From Anaerolineae bacterium (lineage in GTDB: Bacteria; Chloroflexota; Anaerolineae; B4-G1), in contig JAUWOI010000315.1 in the NCBI GenBank assembly GCA_030612185.1, forward strand, positions 1-5,707: 5,707 nt of DNA, in the 5' to 3' direction. Of the stretch, positions 1-4,998 are shown in pieces. Position 1 is the first letter of the stretch. Every line of letters starts with the position of its first letter. The notes under the pieces are model-generated. The model saw only the letters and a program-made list of their open reading frames with translations, made no database searches and was not told where the DNA came from. The position numbers were made by a program, and so were the translations under genes.

Positions 1-1
1 G

Positions 2-91
2 AACGAGCTGATTTTTAATTCCCAGAAATTACTCAAGGATTCTAAAATAAATTTTGTAGGTAACATTGAGGGACGAGATATTTTATCAGGT
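2..91 (+). CDS. plsX: Internal fragment of phosphate acyltransferase PlsX, joined to foreign sequence
   Basis: Read from base 2, the first 30 codons give a peptide that includes QKLLKDSKINFVGN and IEGRDILSG. This matches from memory the PlsX stretch usually written NFIGNVEARDLL, which precedes the GF(T/V)GN segment. PlsX makes acyl-phosphate from acyl-ACP and phosphate at the start of phospholipid synthesis. The fragment lacks its N-terminus (window edge) and everything after SG. Beyond about base 90 the frame reads WQPWRGR and stops at 113-115, with no resemblance to PlsX. GC is about 32%, far below the rest of the window, and the codons are AT-ending. The piece therefore comes from a different genome or a recently acquired segment. 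The PlsX identification rests on about 25 residues. Confidence 0.6.
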
Positions 92-255
92 TGGCAGCCG
101 TGGCGGGGCCGATGATCAACGGCTACATCGTGGAGTGGGGCGGCGGCGACTACAACCTGATCTTCGTCGTGACGCCGGCCTTCTTTGCCCTGGCGATCCT
201 GTGTATGCTGAGGGTGACGCAGGGGGAGGCGAAGACATCAGCGGTTAGTAGTTAG
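88..255 (+). CDS. C-terminal end of a major facilitator superfamily (MFS) transporter, 5' truncated
   Basis: The frame through base 91 reads LAAVAGPMINGYIVEW, then GGGDYNLIFVVTPAFFALA, ILCMLRV and a short polar tail ending SAVSS before TAG at 253-255. A G-P-x-I-N-G turn, a loop with GGDY, a hydrophobic segment (LIFVVTPAFFALAILCML) and a charged cytoplasmic tail fit the last two helices of an MFS permease. The substrate cannot be told from this piece. The frame is closed upstream by TGA at 67-69, so no transporter N-terminus or start exists here. The gene is cut at the junction with the AT-rich PlsX piece near base 88-92. An MFS origin is likely but rests on about 55 residues. Confidence 0.6.
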   Translation, partial: RLAAVAGPMINGYIVEWGGGDYNLIFVVTPAFFALAILCMLRVTQGEAKTSAVSS

Positions 256-279
256 CAGTCAGCGATTGGCAGTCAGCGA
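252..279 (+). repeat. Two-copy 14-bp tandem repeat over the MFS stop codon
   Basis: TTAGCAGTCAGCGA (252-265) is followed directly by TTGGCAGTCAGCGA (266-279), 13 of 14 identical. The related GTTAGTAG precedes it. The repeat starts inside the stop codon of the transporter piece and runs into the terminator hairpin. A similar arrangement with a different 8-bp unit follows the stop at 4967. Confidence 0.7.
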
Positions 280-313
280 AGCGGGCCTCGCTCGAGGGTG
301 AGCGAGGCCCGCT
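280..313. terminator. Perfect 13-bp hairpin between convergent genes, candidate bidirectional terminator
   Basis: AGCGGGCCTCGCT (280-292) and AGCGAGGCCCGCT (301-313) are exact inverted repeats around an 8-base loop. The stem is very GC-rich and sits between the stop of the plus-strand transporter (255) and the stop of the minus-strand beta-helix gene (334). That position is where a shared terminator is expected. No long T-run follows on either strand, so it is not a canonical intrinsic terminator. The structure is certain; its function is inferred from position. Confidence 0.7.
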
Positions 314-333
314 GTCGTTGGTAGAGGATAGGA

Positions 334-1995
334 TCAGGAGTTGCGGAGGGCGAGGGGGAGGAAGATGCGGAAGCCGGTCCACTCGTAGGCGCCCATGTCG
401 GGCGCGGCGGCGCGGGGAGTGCCCTCGATGTCGTGCGTCGGCGCGCCGATCAGAGTACCTTTGTCAACGCAGGGGGAACCTACTCCCAGGTGGTAGTCGC
501 CGTTGGCCGCGTCCACGAACAGCGGATCGGCGTCGAGATTGCCGGTGCCCGTCCAGCCGCCCTTGATGTCCGAGTAGCTCACCAGGAGTGTGCCCGGACC
601 GCCGAGCATATCACCGCTGGTAGTGTTACCCCACACGATGATATTGGTGAGAGTCATGGCCCCATGCGTGTGCAGAATCGGGTTACCAGAGATTTGGTTC
701 CCGGTCACTGTGACGTTCATCAGCATAGCAGAACCAGTCTCGCTGGTGACGTCTACGACAGGCTGTTCTGATTCGTTATCGGCGAGGAGAACATTGACCA
801 GTTCGACAGTTGGCGTAGTGCCCGCTTCCCCAATAATGACTATGGCGACGTGAGGGTCTGTAACCACATGGTCCACGATCTTAGTGTTGCGAATTTCGGC
901 GTAGCCGGTTGTAATGCGCACAGCGCCAGGCGTGCTATTTCCCCGGATAGTGCAGCCGTCCATTATCAGGCGGTTTGTCTCCGCAGAGTTCTCCGAACTG
1001 ACGACGGACGAACCGCCACCACTGTTGTTCTCAATGACCGAGTTGGTGATGGTCAGGACACCGCTATTCGCGATTCCCCCGGCGTTACCCCGTAGGGTCA
1101 GGTTTTGTGCTGAGACAATCCCGTTGGGCTGAACACCTATACCTGTGGATGTGTTGCTCAAAACCGCTGTGCCGCTGATCGTGCCCGAGGAATTGATCCC
1201 GATGGCCCTCCACCCTGATACGGTGTTGCTGACCACCTGCCCGCCGATGATCTCGAAGGGCTGGCCACTCTCAAATTCTAGCACGCAGTCGCCGGTATTC
1301 TCGGCAAAAACTGTGTTTTGTATCACTACATACCCAAGCACGCCACCTGCAAGTCCGCTTGCACCACCATCAGCAGCGTTAGCGGTAAAGGTACTGTTAA
1401 TCAGGGACACATTCGTGTCGCCTTCAGCAGAGATACCACCGCCGTTTTGTGCAGAGTTGTTCCGCACCACGGTATCGCTGATGACCACGGTAGCACCATT
1501 GATAGCGAATCCACCGCCGGCATCACTGGTGTGGTTTGCACCCTGCACGGTAAAGCCCTCCACAGTGACGTTGGCGCCCGAGGTAATCGAGATCACGGGG
1601 TCGTCAGCACTGTTGGCATCCACGATCGTCTCGCCGGAGCCAGGAGGCAGCCAGAGCGTGCCGCTCATCGTGTAGCCGCCCTTCAGAGTTACAGTGATGT
1701 GGATGTCCAACGTCTCCATGTAAGTCCCCACGGCGACGCGGATTTCGTCGCCGTTCCCTGCCTCGTTGAGCGCGTAGCCGATGGTTTCACAGGGCGCAGC
1801 AGGGTCGGTGCAACCCGTGGTGTCACTGCCAGTAGTGCCGTCCACATAGAGTATGCCGGGGTCGGCGTGGGCCGGGGTCACGCCTTGCAGTCCCCACAGC
1901 AAAGCCGCGAGGAACAGCATTGCCAGCCCCACGGTGACGCCCAGCCGCACAGGCCGCAGCCTTCGGTTTGATTGAGCCAATTCGAAGATTTTCAT
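334..1995 (-). CDS. Secreted right-handed parallel beta-helix protein with choice-of-anchor-Q-like C-terminus
   Basis: The product has 553 residues. Residues 1-44 form a long signal peptide: a basic N-region with RRLRPVR, a hydrophobic core at 18-36, and an AHA cleavage site before D45. Residues 50-92 carry the opening module of exported beta-helix proteins (YVDGTTGSD, a Cys pair at 62 and 69, PCETIGYAL, GDEIRVAVGTY). Residues about 100-485 are irregular strand-turn repeats rich in N, T, G and V (for example NNSAQNGGGI, NSTFTANAA), typical of pectate-lyase-like helices. Residues 490-539 hold DPLFVD, GDYHLGVGSPCVDKG, DIEGTPR and DMGAYEW, the usual end block of this family. The last residues are FRIFLPLALRNS. 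The ATG at 1995 is preceded by AAAGGAGT. The protein is probably outside the cell or on its surface. The ligand or substrate is unknown, and no polysaccharide-lyase catalytic residues could be assigned. Confidence 0.9.
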   Translation of the reverse strand: MKIFELAQSNRRLRPVRLGVTVGLAMLFLAALLWGLQGVTPAHADPGILYVDGTTGSDTTGCTDPAAPCETIGYALNEAGNGDEIRVAVGTYMETLDIHITVTLKGGYTMSGTLWLPPGSGETIVDANSADDPVISITSGANVTVEGFTVQGANHTSDAGGGFAINGATVVISDTVVRNNSAQNGGGISAEGDTNVSLINSTFTANAADGGASGLAGGVLGYVVIQNTVFAENTGDCVLEFESGQPFEIIGGQVVSNTVSGWRAIGINSSGTISGTAVLSNTSTGIGVQPNGIVSAQNLTLRGNAGGIANSGVLTITNSVIENNSGGGSSVVSSENSAETNRLIMDGCTIRGNSTPGAVRITTGYAEIRNTKIVDHVVTDPHVAIVIIGEAGTTPTVELVNVLLADNESEQPVVDVTSETGSAMLMNVTVTGNQISGNPILHTHGAMTLTNIIVWGNTTSGDMLGGPGTLLVSYSDIKGGWTGTGNLDADPLFVDAANGDYHLGVGSPCVDKGTLIGAPTHDIEGTPRAAAPDMGAYEWTGFRIFLPLALRNS

Positions 1996-2294
1996 CGTTT
2001 ACTCCTTTCATTCTGCCTATGGGATTCCTCTAAAGCCGTACCATCTCCGCTGATCCTCATTCCATTTCCCATCACCTCCTTGAGGAAAGCTATTAACTGG
2101 TCGGGACAGTGAAAATACACTCGCTCCCCACCTGACACGTGATCCACCTGGCCCCGCCCACTGGTGCGCGAGGCCCATTGTTGCTGCGGTCTGGGGCAAA
2201 AGACGTCAGTCACGGCGCGGAGCGCTCGCGTCAGATGGTCCCTATGCACGCTGCTGAAGTTGTCAAAGCATGCGTCGCCCTGCAGCCTGCTCAC
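1992..2294 (-). CDS. Small ORF overlapping the beta-helix gene, possible Chloroflexota hypothetical protein or decayed gene
   Basis: The frame gives up to 100 residues. Its core at about 48-75 contains GQVDHVSGGERVYF and DQLIAFLKEVM. From memory this resembles small Chloroflexota proteins with a pattern like W-R-G-x-V-x-H-x-x-SGE-x-x-YF followed by L-x-x-F(L/I). The usual Trp before RGQ is Gly here (residue 46). The C-terminal 25 residues are charged and look unlike the family. The TGA stop overlaps the ATG of the beta-helix gene (ATGA), an arrangement typical of translational coupling. No start is convincing: the GTG at 2294 has no ribosome binding site and no in-frame ATG precedes the core. 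It may be real with an unusual start, or a fragment whose 5' part has decayed. No function is known to me. Confidence 0.4.
   Translation of the reverse strand: MSRLQGDACFDNFSSVHRDHLTRALRAVTDVFCPRPQQQWASRTSGRGQVDHVSGGERVYFHCPDQLIAFLKEVMGNGMRISGDGTALEESHRQNERSKR
2001..2008 (-). promoter_or_regulatory. Ribosome binding site of the beta-helix gene
   Basis: On the minus strand AAAGGAGT lies 5 bases before the ATG at 1995, with the GGAG core 6 bases from the start. It supports this start for the signal peptide. The site lies inside the last codons of the small upstream ORF. Confidence 0.75.
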
Positions 2295-2392
2295 GGCAAA
2301 AAGGAACTACAGTCGTGCTACAGTGAAAGTGGCAGTTGGAAACGGCCTTACTCCTTGGGGGTCAGACCTGACCGAAAGATTGTTTCCTCGTA

Positions 2393-2442
2393 TCTTCTCA
2401 GTATTTTGGGGCCAAGCAGTCCGGGCTCCCACGCCCGGCAAC
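2393..2442. repeat. Hairpin-containing 50-bp direct repeat, copy 1
   Basis: This copy matches 2557-2606 at 43 of 50 positions without gaps, with its start 164 bases from the start of copy 2. Conserved blocks are TCTTCTC, TTGGGGCCAAGC, TCCGGGCT and ACGCCCGGCAAC. CCGGGC and GCCCGG pair around the 6-base loop TCCCAC. Most differences fall in the loop and at spacer positions, so the stem is identical in both copies. Confidence 0.8.
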
Positions 2443-2556
2443 GGATTACACTCGCTGCTCAAGAACAGTATACTCGTTCTCCAAGGCTATGTCAATGGGA
2501 CAATGACCCATATTTGCCTTCCCAGCGCCCCATCTTCCTATGGGAGTTCTGGTGTG

Positions 2557-2606
2557 TCTTCTCGATATCTTGGGGCCAAGCGATCCGGGCTACAACGCCC
2601 GGCAAC
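2557..2606. repeat. Hairpin-containing 50-bp direct repeat, copy 2
   Basis: This is the second copy in the same orientation, with the same CCGGGC/GCCCGG stem and the loop TACAAC. An 8-bp word TATGGGAG occurs on both sides of it (2539-2546 and 2614-2621) and could be a small target-site duplication or chance. No transposase lies nearby. Confidence 0.8.
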
Positions 2607-2803
2607 CCGGCAGTATGGGAGCCACCTCCGCATGTAGACATTTGCCTGACTTATTGAGAAGTTGCCATGAGCCTCGGCTCACCACCAAGGACGAAAATGA
2701 ACCGAGAGTAAGACTAGATGGCATCTTGTCCCACATCTATTTTCGAAGCAGATACGGAGCGGAGCCTTGTTCGCGGCCTCAGCCTTGGCCAAATTGATGG
2801 TGT

Positions 2804-2944
2804 CTAAGGCCGACAGTTCTCGACGAAGACGGCTGGATCCAGATAGCCGTAGTAGTTCGGGTGCGCGCGGGCCGGGTCGTCGTCCCAGGTGTATCCCACG
2901 CCAGCGACGCGGCCGTTACAAGTGCCCCGCGCGGCCGCACTCCG
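2804..2944 (-). pseudogene. C-terminal remnant of an unidentified protein directly behind the cupin gene
   Basis: Immediately after the cupin stop, in the same frame, the minus strand reads RSAAARGTCNGRVAGVGYTW, then DDDPARAHPNYYGYLDPAV and FVENCRP, ending at TAG (2806-2804). From about NGRVAGV onward the peptide looks like a real protein end, with aromatic and acidic residues and a YGYLDPAVFV block. There is no start codon or ribosome binding site between the cupin stop and this block, so it cannot be expressed alone. The simplest reading is the 3' end of a gene whose body was lost when the cupin gene came to lie beside it. I do not recognise the family. Confidence 0.45.
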
Positions 2945-3268
2945 CTACTTGTACTCCTCGCGCAGGGGGTACCAGGCGTCGAGGGCGACGGTGTGCTCGT
3001 CGAGGATGACGGCGCTGTGGGGCACGCCAGGCGGGCAGCAGGCGCCGTCGCCGGCCCGCAGCACCCGCGTCTGGCCCCCCAGGCGGAACTCCATCGCCCC
3101 CTGCACGACGTAGGTGATCTGCTCGTGCGGATGATCGTGCTCTGGAACCACGCTCCCCGGCGCGAAGTCGAAGAAGGTCATCATCACGTGCTCCAGGTAG
3201 ACCGCCCGGCGCACGATACCCGGCAGCATCTCCGTTCCGGGCAGTTCGCTTACGCTGAAGAATGACAT
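2945..3268 (-). CDS. Small single-domain cupin (Cupin_2 type) protein
   Basis: The product has 107 residues and one cupin barrel. Motif 1 is G38-SVVPE-H44-D-H46-P-H48-E49-Q50 followed by ITYVVQG57. Motif 2 is G73-DGACC-P79-P-G81-VP-H84. H44, H46, E49 or Q50, and H84 are the expected metal ligands, so a metal-binding fold looks intact. The ATG at 3268 was chosen because AGGAGAG lies 6 bases before it; the frame stays open to 3334, but that extension overlaps the promoter. The gene is short and stands alone on its transcript, and it diverges from the slipin operon. Small cupins of this kind include sugar or metabolite binders, dioxygenase-like enzymes and regulatory proteins; the substrate cannot be told. 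The natural-looking end is LREEYK. Confidence 0.88.
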   Translation of the reverse strand: MSFFSVSELPGTEMLPGIVRRAVYLEHVMMTFFDFAPGSVVPEHDHPHEQITYVVQGAMEFRLGGQTRVLRAGDGACCPPGVPHSAVILDEHTVALDAWYPLREEYK

Positions 3269-3314
3269 GGGCTTCTCTCCTGCTGTGAAGTTTTGCGAAG
3301 GTTGAGCATAGACC

Positions 3315-3342
3315 ATTATAGAGGTTCCGGCCAAACGTGCAA
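3315..3342 (-). promoter_or_regulatory. Sigma70-type promoter for the cupin gene
   Basis: On the minus strand, TTGCAC (3342-3337) and a perfect TATAAT (3320-3315) are separated by 16 bases. This predicts transcription from near 3308 and a leader of about 40 bases before the ATG at 3268. Confidence 0.65.
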
Positions 3343-3359
3343 ATCGAGAGAAGCCGGGC

Positions 3360-3388
3360 TTGCATTGCCGGGCCGAACATGCTACAAT
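3360..3388 (+). promoter_or_regulatory. Sigma70-type promoter for the slipin operon
   Basis: TTGCAT (3360-3365) and TACAAT (3383-3388) are separated by 17 bases, giving a start near 3395 and a leader of about 43 bases. Its -35 box and that of the cupin promoter form an inverted pair (TGCAA at 3338-3342, TTGCA at 3360-3364). GCCGGGC occurs on both sides of the -35 box (3353-3359 and 3367-3373), which could be regulator half-sites. Confidence 0.65.
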
Positions 3389-3437
3389 ACTCCCATCGTC
3401 GGTAATCTCACCTCAGCGCAAAAAAAGGAGGCATATC

Positions 3438-4217
3438 ATGCCCGAATGGATAACTTTCGGTAGTTGTGTGCTCGTCGCCATCTTTATCGCAGTCGGCACA
3501 TCGCTTCTGTCAATGATAAAAGTGCTGTACCAGTACGAAAGAGGCGTGGTCTTCACGCTGGGCAAGTACTCCGGCACGCGCAAGCCCGGCATCACCCTCC
3601 TCTTTCCTGTCGTGCAGACGATGCGCAAGGTAGACATGCGCATCAAGACGGCCGACATCCCCCGGCAAGAAGTGATGACCAAGGACAACATCCCAATGCT
3701 CGTCAACGCAGTCGTCTATTTCAAGGTCATCAGTCCTGAGGACGTGATCATCAAAATCCAGGATCATGTGTACGCGATCCGCCAGTACACACAGGCGGCG
3801 CTGCGAGACGTGATCGGCAACAGCGAGATGGACTCTGTCCTCACCGAGCGGGAGCATATCGCCGAGAGCATCAAGGAGATCGTAGACACCGAGACAAACG
3901 GCTGGGGCGTGGACGTCGAGTCCATCAAGATCCAGGAGGTCGAACTGCCGGCTGAGATGAAGCGGGCTATGGCGAAGCAGGCAGAGGCAGAGCGGGAGCG
4001 CCGCGCGATGATCATTGCCTCGCATGGGGAACTTGCCGCCTCGAAGAATCTGCAGCAGGCGGCGGAAATCCTGGCGCAGAGCAAGGGGGCGCTGCACCTG
4101 CGCACGCTGCAGACGATCCGCGACATCGCCGCCGACCCTTCGGAGAAGATCGTCCTCTTCGTGCCCTCCGACCTGGGCCGCACGCTCGGCTCCCTCGTCG
4201 AGGGACAGACGGACTGA
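3438..4217 (+). CDS. Slipin/stomatin-family membrane protein (SPFH/Band 7 domain)
   Basis: The product has 259 residues, a usual slipin length. One hydrophobic segment at about residues 7-30 anchors it in the cytoplasmic membrane. The SPFH domain follows, opening with QYERGVVFTLGKYSGTRKPG (32-51), then LLFPVVQTMRKVDMRI and MTKDNIPMLVNAVVYFKV, and later GWGVDVESIKIQEVELP. The C-terminal helical part has KQAEAERERRAMIIASHGE, then ASKNLQQAAEILAQ and LRTLQTI, the slipin coiled-coil signature. Such proteins oligomerise and organise membrane microdomains, often with an NfeD partner and protease; neither is visible here. The ATG at 3438 is set by AAGGAGG 6 bases before it; the frame is open upstream to 3360, but that part lies over the promoter. 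The next gene starts 9 bases after the stop, so the two are very likely co-transcribed. Confidence 0.93.
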   Translation: MPEWITFGSCVLVAIFIAVGTSLLSMIKVLYQYERGVVFTLGKYSGTRKPGITLLFPVVQTMRKVDMRIKTADIPRQEVMTKDNIPMLVNAVVYFKVISPEDVIIKIQDHVYAIRQYTQAALRDVIGNSEMDSVLTEREHIAESIKEIVDTETNGWGVDVESIKIQEVELPAEMKRAMAKQAEAERERRAMIIASHGELAASKNLQQAAEILAQSKGALHLRTLQTIRDIAADPSEKIVLFVPSDLGRTLGSLVEGQTD

Positions 4218-4226
4218 GCGGTCATT

Positions 4227-4967
4227 ATGCCCGGCGCTAAGACCCGCTACTTGCAGAGACTCCAGGAGGGGCTCCAACGGATGGCGTCTGCAAGCGCAGC
4301 CACGCTCGATAACAAGACGCGTTACTTGCAGATCGCCTTCAACTACGACGTGGGGCTCGTGAAGCGTGTCCTACCCACTATCGTGCGCAGTAGGCGTATC
4401 CTCATCGAGGCCGGTACGCCCTTTATCAAGCGGGAGGGCGTGGCCGGTATCCGGGTGATTCGCGCCCTTTGGCGCGGCCACATCGTCGCCGACCTGAAAA
4501 CGGTGGACGGGGCGCTGGGCGAGGTGGATATGGTGCGGGCGGCCGGCGCGACAGCAGCGACCGTCCTCGGCAGTTCGCCCACCGAGGCGCTCGATCTCTT
4601 TATCGCTCACTGCACCCAACTGGGGATGGTCTCGATGATTGACATGCTCGGCGTGGATGATCCCTTGAAGGCAGTGAGGCAGTTGAGGAGGCCGCCGGAC
4701 GTGGTGGTGCTGCACCGTGGTCGGGATGAGGAGGGCACGCGCGGGAAGGTGATCCAGTACCGGCACGTCAACCGCGTGCGCTCTAAGTTCGACGTGCTGA
4801 TCTCGGCCGCCGGGGGCGTGGACATTAAAGAGGCGCGCAGTGCCATCTTCAATGGGGCCAACATCGTCGTCGTCAACCTGGTGCGACCAGGCGACCCCTG
4901 GGAGGGCATCCGCACCGACAGCGACGTAGGGGCGATGGCGCAGCAGTTCCTGGCGACGATTGAGTGA
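4227..4967 (+). CDS. HUMPS / orotidine-5'-phosphate-decarboxylase-superfamily protein
   Basis: The product has 246 residues with a TIM-barrel pattern like 3-hexulose-6-phosphate synthase and 3-keto-gulonate-6-phosphate decarboxylase. Visible blocks are YLQIAFNYD (33-41), LIEAGTPFIKREG (59-71) with the strand-2 Glu61, VADLKTVD (87-94) giving the D89-x-K91-x-x-D94 signature, MIDMLGVDDP (137-146), VVLHRGRD (160-167), and ISAAGGVD (192-199). The first-strand Asp of the superfamily (LQxALD) is Asn39 here, and the final phosphate-binding GR segment reads VVNLVRPGDPW instead. The reaction is therefore uncertain; hexulose-phosphate synthase-like chemistry is one possibility. The ATG at 4227 follows the slipin stop by 9 bases but lacks a clear ribosome binding site. 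ATG at 4281 (residue 19) has AGGAGG 11 bases upstream and is a real alternative, giving 228 residues. Confidence 0.85.
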   Translation: MPGAKTRYLQRLQEGLQRMASASAATLDNKTRYLQIAFNYDVGLVKRVLPTIVRSRRILIEAGTPFIKREGVAGIRVIRALWRGHIVADLKTVDGALGEVDMVRAAGATAATVLGSSPTEALDLFIAHCTQLGMVSMIDMLGVDDPLKAVRQLRRPPDVVVLHRGRDEEGTRGKVIQYRHVNRVRSKFDVLISAAGGVDIKEARSAIFNGANIVVVNLVRPGDPWEGIRTDSDVGAMAQQFLATIE

Positions 4968-4970
4968 GAT

Positions 4971-4998
4971 GGTAGATTGGTAAATTGGTAGATTGGTG
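4971..4998 (+). repeat. 8-bp tandem repeat just behind the operon's last stop
   Basis: The units are GGTAGATT, GGTAAATT and GGTAGATT, followed by a partial GGTG, beginning 3 bases after the TGA at 4965-4967. The last full unit also supplies the left arm of the following stem-loop. Confidence 0.75.

Larger units (their letters stand above)
2295..2803. other. Roughly 500 bases without a convincing gene, holding repeats and small palindromes
   Basis: Plus-strand frames stay open for up to 172 codons here, but several do so at once. None shows a ribosome binding site, a domain or a protein-like composition, so they are treated as chance. The stretch holds two 50-bp direct repeats (2393-2442, 2557-2606), a palindrome GGTCAG-AC-CTGACC (2360-2373), a palindrome TGAGCC-TC-GGCTCA (2668-2681) and short ATGGG/CCCAT hairpins near 2494-2543. 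No tRNA or transposase fragment was recognised. It separates two minus-strand genes, so it may hold the promoter of the small-ORF/beta-helix pair. A lone TTGACA (minus, 2266-2261) has no good -10 partner. Confidence 0.6.

Noticed and set aside
66..248. 60-codon ATG-initiated frame across the junction
   Set aside because: It is a shadow of the MFS frame, crosses the chimeric junction, and encodes an Arg/Gly-rich peptide without features.
1145..1675. 176-codon plus-strand open frame opposite the beta-helix gene
   Set aside because: It mirrors a Gly/Asn/Thr/Val-rich repeat protein and gives a P, S, T, V-rich peptide without recognisable domains or a start signal.
2071..2084. ATCACCTCCTT as a 16S rRNA 3' end
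   Set aside because: Nothing upstream resembles rRNA. On the minus strand it is the codons for KEV in the small ORF.
2261..2266. Minus-strand TTGACA as a -35 box for the small ORF
   Set aside because: No acceptable -10 hexamer lies 15-19 bases downstream; the best is TAGGGA.
2411..2442. Possible SAM (S-box) riboswitch because of GCCCGGCAAC
   Set aside because: Only this short word resembles the S-box core. The remaining conserved helices are absent, the element is present twice, and no methionine-related gene follows.
2139..2657. Long overlapping plus-strand open frames (172 and 157 codons)
   Set aside because: Two frames are open over the same bases, neither has a ribosome binding site or protein-like composition, and the 50-bp repeats fall in different frames, so they look like chance in stop-poor sequence.
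2945..2947. Read-through of the cupin TAG into the downstream tail
   Set aside because: The cupin ends naturally at LREEYK with a complete barrel, and no recoding signal or stop-suppression machinery is visible.
3510..4277. 255-codon minus-strand open frame opposite the slipin gene
   Set aside because: It is antisense to a clear slipin and rich in H, D, R and L, as expected for the mirror of a GC-rich gene.
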